This document shows, piece after piece, positions 1 to 8,116 of a DNA stretch of 64,000 bases; position 1 is the stretch's first letter, and each line of letters opens with the position of its first letter. Under the pieces are notes generated by a model. The model did no database searches and was not told the origin of the DNA. It saw only the letters and a program-made list of their open reading frames with translations. A program made the translations under genes and the position numbers. Source of the stretch: Lysinibacillus halotolerans (lineage in GTDB: Bacteria; Bacillota; Bacilli; Bacillales_A; Planococcaceae). The stretch is from positions 1 to 64,000 of the forward strand of contig NZ_RHLQ01000006.1 of the NCBI RefSeq assembly GCF_003711845.1, read 5' to 3'.

Positions 1-2
1 GA

Positions 3-152
3 CGCAAAATCGATGTGGAACCAGTTTTTGGATTCTTGAAGGCTAATTTGCGTTTCACTCGATTTTCTGTACGAGGAAAATCGAAGGTAGAAAACGAAAT
101 GGGCCTCGCATTAATGGCTGTGAATTTAAGAAAATTCATGGCCATTAACTAA
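3..152 (+). CDS. IS1182-family transposase, C-terminal 49 residues (partial)
   Basis: This is an open frame from the window edge to a TAA at 150-152. The translated stretch contains DVEPVFGFLKANLRFTRFSV followed by RGKSKVENEMGLALMAVNLR, which is the C-terminal signature of IS1182/DDE_Tnp_1-type transposases (E of the DDE triad within VEPVFG, then the RGK..V..E..L..MA.NLRK block). The frame has no stop before its natural end, so this end of the gene looks undamaged. The start lies outside the window. In the intact protein this domain catalyses strand transfer of the element. Confidence 0.75.
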   Translation, partial: RKIDVEPVFGFLKANLRFTRFSVRGKSKVENEMGLALMAVNLRKFMAIN

Positions 153-182
153 AGAAAAAAAGAATTTACATACAAAAATAGA

Positions 183-218
183 GAAAGGTGAATTTGAGTT
201 TCCTCAAATTCACCTTTC
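183..218 (+). terminator. Perfect 16-bp hairpin at IS end
   Basis: Arms 183-198 and 203-218 are perfectly complementary around a 4-nt loop. It sits between the transposase stop and the IS inverted repeat. There is no long T-run on the plus side, so it may instead insulate the element from outside transcription or end the opposing gene at 255-587. Confidence 0.55.
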
Positions 219-234
219 CCACTATTTGAAGCTA

Positions 235-250
235 GTTATGTCCCAGCCTC
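235..250. repeat. Terminal inverted repeat of the IS
   Basis: GTTATGTCCCAGCCTC, the outer end of the IS1182-type element. Only one of the pair is inside the window. Confidence 0.65.
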
Positions 251-254
251 TTTA

Positions 255-587
255 TTAATATTTTGTAGAAATCGATACAATATCTGTTCCATTAATGACT
301 TCCACATTTTCATTAACTTTCATCTTCACTTGATAGCCATCAAATTCTTCAATCACACCAATTACTTTTTCGTTATTTCGTAAATTTAATACGAGAACAC
401 GTCCACTTTTCTTTCTAACTGGCTGACAAAAATAATAAAGCTGTTTTGCAATGACCGAATTTGTTTTCTCTGATCGAGAAATTTCATAGACAGAAGTACT
501 TTCTTCAAAAAACTGTTGCGTTTCTTCCTTATCCAACTCGATATAATAAAACGGCGGAGTTGGAATAAACAATAAAGGTTCTTCCAT
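255..587 (-). CDS. Unrecognised 110-aa protein with Sm-like C-terminal pattern
   Basis: I do not recognise the family. The protein starts MEEPLLFIPTPPFYYIEL, is acidic in the middle (LDKEETQQFFEES), and ends with a beta-rich stretch (VLVLNLRNNEKVIGVIEEFD, then YQVKMKV.....INGTDIVSIS). The alternation of hydrophobic strands with a central G.IEEFD turn resembles LSm/Hfq-like small beta-barrels, but that is only pattern resemblance. I chose the ATG at 587 because AAGGA lies 8 nt before it; an in-frame ATG 9 nt earlier sits too close to that site. The stop is 4 nt from the IS end, so the insertion landed just behind the gene without breaking it. It is followed upstream by mgtE on the same strand with a 74-nt gap. 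Confidence 0.6.
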   Translation of the reverse strand: MEEPLLFIPTPPFYYIELDKEETQQFFEESTSVYEISRSEKTNSVIAKQLYYFCQPVRKKSGRVLVLNLRNNEKVIGVIEEFDGYQVKMKVNENVEVINGTDIVSISTKY

Positions 588-661
588 TTTACACATCCTT
601 TTTTACTTATAAATATGCAAAATGAAATTTTTCGTGAATCACGCCACCTCCATTGTTAAAG

Positions 662-2038
662 TTAACTCAACTGTCCTAAAAATGTTGTAGCTAATCCTAG
701 GTAGATTAATATACTCGTTACGTCATTAAGGGTTGTGATAAAAGGACCTGAAGCGACAGCAGGGTCTACTCCAAGCTTATGAATTAATAATGGAATAAAG
801 GAACCGGCAATCGTAGCAACTAATATTGAACAACTGATAGCCGCCCCTACTAATAACCCAACAACTAACGTATGTTTCCATACGAAAATAATCCCGACGA
901 CAATTAACCCACAAACAATTCCTGTTATTAATCCTGTTAGCACTTCCCGAAGCAACATCTTCATTTTACTTTTTTCATCAATTTCGCCTGTTGCTATACC
1001 GCGCACGGCTACAGCTAATGCTTGTGTCCCACTATTCCCTGAAGTACCGGAAATGAGCGGAATAAATAAAGCGAGTAAAGCAACTTTATCTAACGTTTCT
1101 TCAAACTGACCCATTAAAGTTGCCGTTATCATTCCTAAAAACAGTAGCATAATGAGCCAAGGCAATCGTTTTGTTGCCGCTTTAAAGGGACTTGCTTCAA
1201 TATCGTCAATATCCGTTACACCAGCTAGCTTTGAATAATCGTCGGAAGCCTCTTCATCGATAACGTCGATAATATCATCGACTGTAATAATCCCTATTAA
1301 TTTATTTGACTCATTTACAACCGGAATGGCAAGGAAGTTATAGTCTTTCATAATTTGCGCGATGTCTTCTTGGTCATCAGAAACTTTTACATAGACAACA
1401 CGTTCGTTCATAATATCTTTAATTAACGTATCTTCGTCGGAAATAATTAAATCACGTAACGAAATAACGCCTGTTAAACAATGATTTTCATCCACAACAA
1501 ATACATAATAAATCGTCTCCGCATTCGGTGCTTCATTACGAAGAACCGTCATGGCTGAACGTACAGTGGAATTTTCAAGTATCGAAACGTATTCCTTCGT
1601 CATAATGGCACCAGCAGTATATTCCTCATATGCTAGGAGCTCATTAATTTCTTCAACCGTTTCACTATCCATAATTTCTAAATAGCTTTCACGGTGTTCA
1701 TCATCTAATTCATTTAAAACGTCCACCGCATCATCGGTATACATATAAGAAAGCATTTCTGCCCCATATACAGTGTCCATTTCTTTTAAAAATTGTTCAT
1801 ATTCTTCATCTTCTAATTCAATTGCTTCAAAGATTAAAGCCATTTCTTGAGGAGACAAGAATTGATAGATTGTTTTACGTATGTCAGGTCCAACCTTCTC
1901 ATAAAATTGTGCCTGATCATATGGATGAAGTTCTAAAAAGCTTTCACGGAAACTTTCAATATTACCTTCCAGTAAATATTGACGTAACTCTTCTACATTA
2001 TATAGTTCTTCATTTTTATTTTGTTGTTGCTCTACCAT
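662..2038 (-). CDS. mgtE: Magnesium transporter MgtE
   Basis: A 458-aa Mg2+ channel/transporter of the MgtE family, acting as a membrane dimer. Domain order is typical: helical MgtE_N superhelix (about residues 20-135), a CBS pair (about 136-265, with the repeated IMNERVVYVKV- and TAGAIMTKEYVSI-type starts) and five transmembrane helices (about 290-458, including the GTSGNSGTQALA segment of the pore). Mg2+ binding between the N and CBS domains closes the pore, so control is partly built in. The ATG at 2038 follows GAGGAGGGG. B. subtilis mgtE has an M-box leader; here only about 130 nt separate the gene from the next terminator and I see no M-box fold, so transcriptional Mg2+ sensing of that type appears absent. 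Confidence 0.95.
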   Translation of the reverse strand: MVEQQQNKNEELYNVEELRQYLLEGNIESFRESFLELHPYDQAQFYEKVGPDIRKTIYQFLSPQEMALIFEAIELEDEEYEQFLKEMDTVYGAEMLSYMYTDDAVDVLNELDDEHRESYLEIMDSETVEEINELLAYEEYTAGAIMTKEYVSILENSTVRSAMTVLRNEAPNAETIYYVFVVDENHCLTGVISLRDLIISDEDTLIKDIMNERVVYVKVSDDQEDIAQIMKDYNFLAIPVVNESNKLIGIITVDDIIDVIDEEASDDYSKLAGVTDIDDIEASPFKAATKRLPWLIMLLFLGMITATLMGQFEETLDKVALLALFIPLISGTSGNSGTQALAVAVRGIATGEIDEKSKMKMLLREVLTGLITGIVCGLIVVGIIFVWKHTLVVGLLVGAAISCSILVATIAGSFIPLLIHKLGVDPAVASGPFITTLNDVTSILIYLGLATTFLGQLS

Positions 2039-2141
2039 ACATGTCCCCTCCTCTCAAGTTATTATAATAGGTGGATTTTGCTTCTACGTAAACCTATTTT
2101 TAAAACATCATAATATTTTTATAATTCCATCAGAAAAATAA

Positions 2142-2167
2142 AAGATGTTCGAGTACTCGAACATCTT
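2142..2167 (-). terminator. Terminator of the nadK/rluD-like transcript
   Basis: A perfect 26-bp palindrome (aagatgttcgagt and its complement), followed on the minus strand by TTTATTTTT. Its first base overlaps the last base of the rluD-like stop codon, so transcription ends right at the gene. Confidence 0.85.
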
Positions 2168-3075
2168 CAACTTTCATGATTCAATAACCGTGCCATCGAT
2201 TCAAGTATTTCACTGGAAAAATGTAAATTCTCTCCTGTTAATGGATGGTTCATTTCAAGTAAAACACAATGAAGGGCTTGTCTATTATACAGCTCTCGAC
2301 TTCCTCCATATAGCTCATCTCCAACTAAAGGATGACCAAGATAAGCCATATGGACACGTATTTGATGGGTTCTTCCGGTATGAAGCTTTAACCTTACATG
2401 GGTAATCGGCTCTCCATTTTTCATATACCCTCTTTTTAAGACTTTAACATCGGTTCGGGAATATTGACCATCATGTCGAACTTCCCTTTCTATAATACTT
2501 GTCTCTTTTCGTCCGATTGGGGCTTCAACAATTTGCTCATCTAATACGACATGACCGTGGACCATCGCTTCGTATTGTTTATTGATCATCTTATTCCTTT
2601 GTTGTAGCCCCATCAAATGATGAATATGGCGATGTTTTGCAATGCACAGTAACCCGGAAGTGTCTCGGTCAAGTCTTGTAACAATATGTACAGTAGAAGG
2701 AATACCTTGCCCTTCAAAGTAACCACTCACCATATTGGCAATACTACCTGTTGGTTGTTCCCGAGATGGGATTGTATTCATAAAGGGAGGCTTATTTAAA
2801 ATAAGCAATGCCTCATCTTCATAGACAATATTCAATTTTCCGTATTCTACAATTAATCCACTACTTACTTTTTCTTCTGGAAAAATAATTGTAATTTGAT
2901 CGCCCTTTTTTAAAACATAACGAACAGTTTGCTCCACACCGTTAACATGGATCGTACCACCATTAAATTTAATCGATGTTAAAGCTTTTCTAGAAATACC
3001 TTGGCGACTAATGGCATCCCGCAAAAGTTGGCCATCTACTTCCGCTTGGAATTGTAATTGAAATCTTTTTCCCAT
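2167..3075 (-). CDS. RluA/RluD-family pseudouridine synthase (YjbO-like)
   Basis: A 302-aa enzyme that isomerises uridine to pseudouridine in RNA. An S4-like RNA-binding segment occupies about residues 15-65, followed by the catalytic domain with the family motif TRLDRDTSG (catalytic Asp136) and a later GRTHQIRVHMAYLGHPLVGD block. Length and layout match B. subtilis YjbO, whose exact target uridines I cannot infer. The ATG at 3075 lies 12 nt after the nadK stop codon, so it is almost certainly co-transcribed with relQ and nadK, the same order as in B. subtilis. The transcript ends at the palindrome overlapping its stop. Confidence 0.9.
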   Translation of the reverse strand: MGKRFQLQFQAEVDGQLLRDAISRQGISRKALTSIKFNGGTIHVNGVEQTVRYVLKKGDQITIIFPEEKVSSGLIVEYGKLNIVYEDEALLILNKPPFMNTIPSREQPTGSIANMVSGYFEGQGIPSTVHIVTRLDRDTSGLLCIAKHRHIHHLMGLQQRNKMINKQYEAMVHGHVVLDEQIVEAPIGRKETSIIEREVRHDGQYSRTDVKVLKRGYMKNGEPITHVRLKLHTGRTHQIRVHMAYLGHPLVGDELYGGSRELYNRQALHCVLLEMNHPLTGENLHFSSEILESMARLLNHES

Positions 3076-3087
3076 ATGTTCTCCTCA

Positions 3088-3882
3088 TTATTCATTCGAC
3101 ACGAATGAATCATGTACCCTCTCCCAAAATGGAAATGGACGGAATCGGGCAAATCGTACTTTTTCGTTTGCTACTTTGAAAGTAACGCATTTTAAATCAT
3201 CCTGGATGAGATGGATATGATCAATTGTCATCGTAAATTGTTGGTCTTTTACCGGCTTTAACGTGCAACTATGATGGGCAGGTAACACAAGGGAAGATCC
3301 AACGGTACGGAAAACGCGATTATTAATCGAAGCCATTTCCGTTATTTGAAATGCTTGCAAAGTCGGGTGAATAATTGCTCCACCTAACGCTTTATTGTAT
3401 GCCGTACTTCCTGAAGGAGTTGAAACACAAAGGCCATCTCCACGGAATCGCTCAAATTGATTCCCATTAAGTTCAATATCCATTACTAACGTAACATCCG
3501 GAGATTTGATTGTTGCCTCATTTAAAGCTAAATAATTTGCAGTTTCGGCGTGATGGGTATGGACTTGCACTTCCAACAAAGGATATTCCACAACATTGAA
3601 CTCATTTTTCGCTATTGATAATACTAATTTCTCTAACTCTGACGGTTTCCAGTCAGCATAAAAACCAAGATGACCTGTATGAATCCCAACAAAGGCAACT
3701 TCATTTAGACGATGGGAATGGCGATGGAAGGCATGCAATAGCGTCCCATCTCCACCAATGGAAATAACAATTTCCGGCTCTTCATCATCTAAGACAAGTC
3801 CAAAATCTTGTAAATACGTTTTGGCAAGTTCCATTAATTCATTCGATTGAGAATCTCTGCGTGATTGAATAGAAAATTTCAA
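3088..3882 (-). CDS. nadK: NAD kinase
   Basis: A 264-aa ATP-dependent NAD kinase that makes NADP. It carries the GGDGT motif at residues 43-47 and the NAD-binding segments [10 protein letters not shown] and [20 protein letters not shown]. Longer in-frame translation is possible, but the family begins at MKFxxxSxxD. I therefore place the start at a TTG (3882-3880), which has AAAGGAG 9 nt upstream and lies one base after the relQ stop codon (TAA at 3886-3884). The start is well supported by homology to B. subtilis NadF (about 266 aa). Tight coupling to relQ places the ppGpp synthase and NADP supply under one promoter. Confidence 0.93.
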   Translation of the reverse strand: MKFSIQSRRDSQSNELMELAKTYLQDFGLVLDDEEPEIVISIGGDGTLLHAFHRHSHRLNEVAFVGIHTGHLGFYADWKPSELEKLVLSIAKNEFNVVEYPLLEVQVHTHHAETANYLALNEATIKSPDVTLVMDIELNGNQFERFRGDGLCVSTPSGSTAYNKALGGAIIHPTLQAFQITEMASINNRVFRTVGSSLVLPAHHSCTLKPVKDQQFTMTIDHIHLIQDDLKCVTFKVANEKVRFARFRPFPFWERVHDSFVSNE

Positions 3883-3883
3883 T

Positions 3884-4558
3884 TTACTCACGCTCCTTTC
3901 CCTCATTAGTTGATCGTATTTTTGGATTGATTGCTTCTTTAATCTCACTGAAGTAAACTTGAGCTTCCTGAATTTCACTACGAATCGAAGACATTTCTTC
4001 ATCTAATTTAAAAGCTGCTTCCGCCGCGTTTTGTAATCGATATTTAATTTCTTCTGGGAATATTCCCTTATATTTATAGTTTAATGAATGTTCAATGGAA
4101 GCCCAAAAATTCATAGCAAGGGTACGAATTTGAATTTCTGCTAATACTTCCACTTTGCCAGTTATCGTCTCTACCGGATACTCCACAATCATATGATAAG
4201 ATCGATAGCCGCTCGGTTTACTATGTGTAATATAGTCTTTTTCTTCAATTACTTTCAAATCATCCCGTTGACGAATTAAATTTACTACCGTTGAAATATC
4301 ATCAACAAACTGGCACATAATTCGTAGCCCTGCGATATCTTGTAATTCGGTAGCCAATTGTTGAGAAGGTTCAAAGGCTATTCCTTTTTCCAGGGTTTTA
4401 TCGTATATACTAGCTAATGGCTTTACCCGACCTGTCACAAATTCAATTGGAGAAGTTGATCCCGTAATTCCAAATTGTGAACGCATCCCTTTTAATTTAA
4501 TTTTCAATTCATCTACAGCCTGTTTGTACGGACTTAGAAATGTACCCCATGGTACCAT
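3884..4558 (-). CDS. relQ: Small alarmone synthetase RelQ/SasB (GTP pyrophosphokinase YjbM)
   Basis: A 224-aa single-domain (p)ppGpp synthetase that transfers pyrophosphate from ATP to GTP or GDP. It has the synthetase motifs [24 protein letters not shown] (catalytic Asp near residue 74), [13 protein letters not shown] and [20 protein letters not shown]. There is no HD hydrolase domain and no TGS/ACT regulatory region, so it is a synthase-only tetramer-forming type, as in YjbM. I chose ATG 4558 because GGGGGAG lies 6 nt before it and the homologue begins here; an upstream in-frame ATG would add 17 unusual residues. First gene of the relQ-nadK-rluD unit. Confidence 0.93.
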   Translation of the reverse strand: MVPWGTFLSPYKQAVDELKIKLKGMRSQFGITGSTSPIEFVTGRVKPLASIYDKTLEKGIAFEPSQQLATELQDIAGLRIMCQFVDDISTVVNLIRQRDDLKVIEEKDYITHSKPSGYRSYHMIVEYPVETITGKVEVLAEIQIRTLAMNFWASIEHSLNYKYKGIFPEEIKYRLQNAAEAAFKLDEEMSSIRSEIQEAQVYFSEIKEAINPKIRSTNEGKERE

Positions 4559-4642
4559 AGAAGACTCCCCCCAACGCAAAGACAGCATTATTTCTGGCTT
4601 ATGATTCATTTTTTAGGCTTTGCAAATGATTTTGTTTACCTA

Positions 4643-5029
4643 CTATTCACCAATTAAAATTTCTTTAAAAATTTTTTCTACAGTACCAACAAACTCATTT
4701 CCGTAATTATCATTTCCTTCAATATTGAAAAGAAGGGAATGCAATTCTTCCGTAAAGTTGGTTAATTTAATTTTTTCATCTTTCACCATTAAATAAGGAT
4801 CACGGTTTAGCTTCACTAATTGAACAAGTTCTGACCAAAATTTTTGAGGAATTTGTACGTAGCTATACCCATCCCCCTCTTCAACTAAATAAATAAAAGC
4901 GAGGTTATCCGAATCTGCAAGAACTTGTCCAGCAGGTTCAATTTGTATTCTATTTAGACTTTCGTTTAAACTAAAGTGTAAATCGTTATGTAAGTATTGA
5001 CATTTCTCTATTTTATAAAGGTTTCGCAT
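4643..5029 (-). CDS. yjbL: UPF0738-type protein (YjbL-like)
   Basis: A 128-aa cytosolic protein of unknown function. The stretch LADSDNLAFIYLVEEGDGYS, YVQIPQKFWSELVQL and the later NIEGNDNYGNEF resemble UPF0738/YjbL, which sits at this same place beside relQ in B. subtilis. The ATG at 5029 has GAAGGGAAG upstream; a GTG seven codons earlier is possible but lacks a spaced ribosome-binding site. In B. subtilis yjbK and yjbL run in one direction; here they are divergent, with about 100 nt of shared promoter region between them. Confidence 0.7.
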   Translation of the reverse strand: MRNLYKIEKCQYLHNDLHFSLNESLNRIQIEPAGQVLADSDNLAFIYLVEEGDGYSYVQIPQKFWSELVQLVKLNRDPYLMVKDEKIKLTNFTEELHSLLFNIEGNDNYGNEFVGTVEKIFKEILIGE

Positions 5030-5132
5030 TATGTAACTTCCCTTCACCACTTATCTTTTCATATTTTAACATAGCCCCCTCCATTTCGAGAAAAAGAATG
5101 TGGAAAATTACATATTTAGAAAGGAAAAAATG

Positions 5133-5720
5133 ATGAATCAACAATTTGAAATTGAATTTAAAAATGTACTAACAAAAGAACAATATGAAAACTTATTAAA
5201 AAAATTCCAAGTAGAAGAAAAAATGATTGTCCGTCAAACGAATCATTACTTTGATACTCCCCAATTTCATTTAAAAGCATTATCTTCTGGATTGCGGATT
5301 CGCCAAACAAAAAATAAAACTGTTGTCACATTAAAAGAAAAAACAGCAGAAAACATTCACCTAGAAACAACGGAAGAAATTACTGAGGAGCAAGCTCGTA
5401 ATATGCTTCAAGGAAATGGATTTGTTGCCGACAAAGTAAAGGAACAATTAAATCGATTGAACATTCCCATTGAAGAATTAAAATTATTCGGTTCATTAAC
5501 GACAGACCGTGTGGAAATTAATTACAAAGGTGGAACTCTTGTATTTGACCACTCTTTCTATTTGCAGTGTGATGATTATGAGGTAGAATATGAAACAGAT
5601 AATGAAATCGAAGGAAAAGAAATTTTCCAGAACTTTTTAGAAGAAAATCAAATCGCTATTCAAGCGGCAGATAAAAAAATCGCCCGCTTTATGAAAGCTT
5701 TAAATGATAGGAAGGGTTGA
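5133..5720 (+). CDS. yjbK: CYTH-domain protein (YjbK)
   Basis: A 195-aa CYTH/triphosphate-tunnel metalloenzyme. The N-terminal EIEFK motif (ExExK) supplies the metal-binding acids; further conserved charged strands follow (HYFDTPQFHL, LRIRQTKNKTVVTLKEK, EVEYET). Family members hydrolyse tripolyphosphate or related triphosphates, which suits a neighbour of an alarmone synthetase, though the physiological substrate of YjbK is not known to me. Two adjacent ATGs (5130, 5133) follow AAAGG; I prefer the second for spacing. It is followed after 6 nt by yjbJ. Confidence 0.85.
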   Translation: MNQQFEIEFKNVLTKEQYENLLKKFQVEEKMIVRQTNHYFDTPQFHLKALSSGLRIRQTKNKTVVTLKEKTAENIHLETTEEITEEQARNMLQGNGFVADKVKEQLNRLNIPIEELKLFGSLTTDRVEINYKGGTLVFDHSFYLQCDDYEVEYETDNEIEGKEIFQNFLEENQIAIQAADKKIARFMKALNDRKG

Positions 5721-5726
5721 AGCGGA

Positions 5727-6476
5727 TTGGAAATATCATCAATGAAGAAGTTACTTGAACTTCAAGCAATTCAATCATTTGGTAACATATCAAACGTTCA
5801 ATCGTTATCGGATGGCAATTCCATCTTTACACAATTATTGGAAGAAATGATGCTGACTTCATCCACTTCCATAAATAGCTCAGAAAATTTACTTGGCTAT
5901 TATGCAAGCATACAAAATGAACCTACAACGAATTTAATAGATAATAATTACTTATCAAATTTTGCCTATAACAGTGATGCCCAATATTTATCTCCTTATT
6001 ACAACGAATTAATTCAAGACGTTGATAACAATCTATTTACAAACCATATAAATAAAGATTATGTTAATTCGACAGGTTACAAAAATGTATTAGCTGGTGC
6101 TGAAGCATATGCTGATATTATTGCACAGGCATCTGAATTATATGGAGTGCCTGAAAAACTAATTGCATCAGTTATTAAGCAAGAATCAAACTTTAATGAA
6201 AAGGCGGTTAGTTCCGCTGGCGCTACAGGCTTAATGCAACTAATGCCAGGCACAGCTAGATACCTCGGTGTAGAAGATCCAACTGACCCTGTCCAAAATA
6301 TTATGGGTGGAACAAAATATTTAAGTCAAATGTTAAATAAATTTGATCAGAACGTTGAACTTGCTTTAGCAGCATACAATGCGGGACCAGGGAATGTAAC
6401 GAAATATGACGGCATTCCACCATTTAAAGAAACTATACATTATGTTAATAACGTATTAGGATATTACAAGGCGTAA
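5727..6476 (+). CDS. yjbJ: Lytic transglycosylase, SLT domain (YjbJ)
   Basis: A 249-aa Slt/MltE-type lytic transglycosylase that cleaves the MurNAc-GlcNAc bond in peptidoglycan. The C-terminal domain (about 125-249) has the full motif set: SVIKQESNF with catalytic Glu153, [16 protein letters not shown] and [12 protein letters not shown]. The N-terminal half is Ser/Asn-rich and low in conservation. No signal peptide is visible, as in other Bacillales YjbJ proteins, so the export route is unclear. The start is taken as TTG 5727 (AGGAAGGG upstream); ATG 5742 is an alternative. It lies 6 nt behind yjbK. Confidence 0.87.
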   Translation: MEISSMKKLLELQAIQSFGNISNVQSLSDGNSIFTQLLEEMMLTSSTSINSSENLLGYYASIQNEPTTNLIDNNYLSNFAYNSDAQYLSPYYNELIQDVDNNLFTNHINKDYVNSTGYKNVLAGAEAYADIIAQASELYGVPEKLIASVIKQESNFNEKAVSSAGATGLMQLMPGTARYLGVEDPTDPVQNIMGGTKYLSQMLNKFDQNVELALAAYNAGPGNVTKYDGIPPFKETIHYVNNVLGYYKA

Positions 6477-6695
6477 TAGGTTTACAGTCATTCTTTCAAT
6501 CTATTTTCCCCTCATATATGCGATTTGTTTGTGAAAAAGGGATTACGTTGTTAGAATATAACTAACACCTTTTGATAAAGGTTACTAACGATAGCTATTT
6601 TGGCTTAATTACTTTTGTTGTCAATTGATTATACGGTATGCAATACGCAGATATTTCATTACGTATACTTATAAAAGAAGTAAAGGAGTACACCT

Positions 6696-7097
6696 ATGAA
6701 TCGAAAATATACGATTCCTTACGAGGAAATTGGTGCTGAAAAACTTTCTGACCTCCTTCACGCTTTTTATAAACGTGTTGCGAAGCATCCACAGTTAAAA
6801 CCGATCTTCCCAGAAGATTTAACTGAAACTATTAGAAAACAAATTCAATTTCAGACCCAGTACTTAGGTGGGCCAAATCTATATACAGAAGAACACGGTC
6901 ATCCGATGTTAAGAGCTCGTCATATACCTTTTAAAATTACACCAGATCGTGCACAAGCTTGGTTGGAATGTATGAAAGAGGCGATGGATGAAGTCGGATT
7001 GGAAGGCAAATTCCGTGAAGTCTATTATCAACGACTTGTCTTAACGGCTAATCATATGATTAATTCGCCAAATGAAGATGAGGAGGAGTTTGAATGA
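6696..7097 (+). CDS. yjbI: Group II truncated hemoglobin (YjbI)
   Basis: A 133-aa 2-on-2 globin. The proximal heme ligand is the His76 of MLRARHIPF, with Tyr25 in the distal B10 region and the group II Trp near residue 89 (AQAWLECM). Such globins bind O2 or NO and may detoxify peroxide; in several Firmicutes the gene is coupled to yjbH. Here the stop codon overlaps the spxH start by 4 nt (ATGA), so translation is coupled. That pairs an oxidant or NO-reactive globin with the adaptor that sets Spx levels. GTAAAGGAG precedes the ATG. The 219-nt gap upstream holds no ORF that I can support. Confidence 0.92.
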   Translation: MNRKYTIPYEEIGAEKLSDLLHAFYKRVAKHPQLKPIFPEDLTETIRKQIQFQTQYLGGPNLYTEEHGHPMLRARHIPFKITPDRAQAWLECMKEAMDEVGLEGKFREVYYQRLVLTANHMINSPNEDEEEFE

Positions 7098-7906
7098 ATA
7101 ATGTCCAATTATTATCGAAACCTGCCGCACCTTCTATTACAAAACCAATAGAATTATATATTTTTCTCGATCCACTTTGTAAAAAGGCATTAACAATGCA
7201 AACGATGCTACGAAAGTTAACTGTAGAGTATGAACATTATTTTACTTGGCGTTATATTTTAAGTACAAAGCTAGCCTCTTTAAATACGCTAAGTCGTCGT
7301 ACAAAGGGATGCATGACTGGTGCCGAATTGGACATTACCCATCCGGCACTCCCATCTATTGCGATTAAAGCAGCGGAACTTCAAGGTAAAAAAGCTGCGA
7401 CTCGCTATTTATTAAAGCTACAAGAACATGCGTTATTAAAAACGAAAAATGTAACTTCCTATTCTGCGTTAATTGAAATTGCAAAAGAATCAAATATCGA
7501 TTTTGATGAATTCATTTCCGATTTCGGTTCGAAGGAAGCAGCAAGAGCCTTTCAATGTGATTTGCATATAACCCATGAGATGGAAGTTGACGAAATTCCA
7601 ACAATTGTTTTCTTTAATGAATGTATTGAAGATGAGGGATTAAAAGTTAGTGGAATGTATGCCTATGAAGTTTATGTTCAAATTTTACAAGAGATGATCA
7701 ATGAAGAAATCACTTGTAATCCCCTTCCTACCTTTGATGAATTGTTTAATCGCTTCCATATACTAACGACTAGTGATGTGGCAGAAATTTATTCAATTTC
7801 TCATCAAGAAGCAGAACGAGAATTAAAAAAACGAATGCTTCAGCAAAAAATTGAACGCCTAGCAAACGATGATGTAACGTTATGGCGCAAAAAATGTATT
7901 CAATAG
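7094..7906 (+). CDS. spxH: ClpXP adaptor SpxH (YjbH)
   Basis: A 270-aa DsbA/thioredoxin-like adaptor that presents Spx to ClpXP for degradation. The N-terminal motif reads FLDPLCKKAL: Cys29 is kept, but the second cysteine of the CxxC found in B. subtilis (DPLCPEC) is Ala32 here. The His/Cys-rich zinc-binding N-terminus of B. subtilis YjbH is also missing, and the protein is about 30 residues shorter. Middle region landmarks (FGSKEAARAFQCDL, EIPTIVFFNE) match the family. Redox control of Spx turnover through a disulfide at this site is therefore unlikely in this organism. spxA itself lies 5 kb away. Confidence 0.9.
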   Translation: MNNVQLLSKPAAPSITKPIELYIFLDPLCKKALTMQTMLRKLTVEYEHYFTWRYILSTKLASLNTLSRRTKGCMTGAELDITHPALPSIAIKAAELQGKKAATRYLLKLQEHALLKTKNVTSYSALIEIAKESNIDFDEFISDFGSKEAARAFQCDLHITHEMEVDEIPTIVFFNECIEDEGLKVSGMYAYEVYVQILQEMINEEITCNPLPTFDELFNRFHILTTSDVAEIYSISHQEAERELKKRMLQQKIERLANDDVTLWRKKCIQ

Positions 7907-7939
7907 AGCACTTATTATTTCATCTATTATTCTATTAAT

Positions 7940-7973
7940 AGACAGAGACTTTCATTGTCTTTGTCTTTTTTTA
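7940..7973 (+). terminator. Terminator of yjbI-spxH
   Basis: Arms AGACAGAGAC and GTCTTTGTCT around a 7-nt loop (one G-U pair), followed by seven T. It lies 33 nt after the spxH stop. Confidence 0.8.
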
Positions 7974-7994
7974 TTGGAAATATATGAACAAAAT

Positions 7995-8040
7995 AAAAGA
8001 GGCGTCATTATCCTTCTACAAGAATAATGACGCCTCTTTT
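7995..8040 (-). terminator. Intrinsic terminator of roxS
   Basis: Perfect 17-bp inverted repeat (aaaagaggcgtcattat) with a 12-nt loop. On the minus strand it is followed by ATTTTG, with further Ts inside the base of the stem. Confidence 0.88.
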
Positions 8041-8096
8041 CACAAAGGGGATGGGAGAAATGTTCACGTTCAAACAAAGGGGTGTATGTTTGTTAT

Positions 8097-8110
8097 GTGA
8101 TTTATTTCAC
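8097..8110. promoter_or_regulatory. Palindrome at roxS start, candidate Rex site
   Basis: GTGATTTATTTCAC: a perfect GTGA-N6-TCAC dyad lying on the predicted transcription start. Rex (NADH sensor) sites read TTGTGA-N6-TCACAA, and roxS of B. subtilis is known to be controlled by Rex and ResD. The outer bases deviate (ACGTGA here), and Fnr/ArcR-type proteins would also accept this core. Confidence 0.5.
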
Positions 8111-8116
8111 GTATTT

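Larger units (their letters stand above)
1..250 (+). mobile_element. 3' end of an IS1182-family insertion sequence
   Basis: The left edge cuts an insertion sequence. It holds the last part of a DDE transposase (3-152), a strong hairpin terminator (183-218) and a terminal inverted repeat at 235-250 whose reverse complement reads GAGGCTGGGACATAAC, an end sequence I recall from IS1182-type elements in Firmicutes. The element stops 4 bases short of the stop codon of the next, opposing gene. The other end and the target duplication lie outside the window, so whether the copy is intact cannot be judged. Confidence 0.75.
7991..8110 (-). ncRNA. roxS: RoxS/RsaE small regulatory RNA
   Basis: An approximately 120-nt trans-acting small RNA read leftward. 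From a predicted start at 8110 it begins GUGAAAUAAAUCACAUAACA, followed by two C-rich single-stranded segments each containing CCCCUUUGU (around 8074-8082 and 8043-8051) and the UCUCCCAUCCCC block. It ends in a perfect 17-bp terminator stem (7995-8011 with 8024-8040) and an AUUUU tail. This order and wording matches the RoxS/RsaE family as I know it, as does the position between spxH (yjbH) and pepF. RoxS/RsaE pairs through the C-rich loops with ribosome-binding sites of mRNAs for NAD+-linked and central metabolism enzymes. No ORF explains the region. Confidence 0.85.

Noticed and set aside
2039-2141. M-box Mg2+ riboswitch expected upstream of mgtE
   Set aside because: Only about 100 nt lie between the start codon and the neighbouring terminator, and the conserved M-box blocks are not visible.
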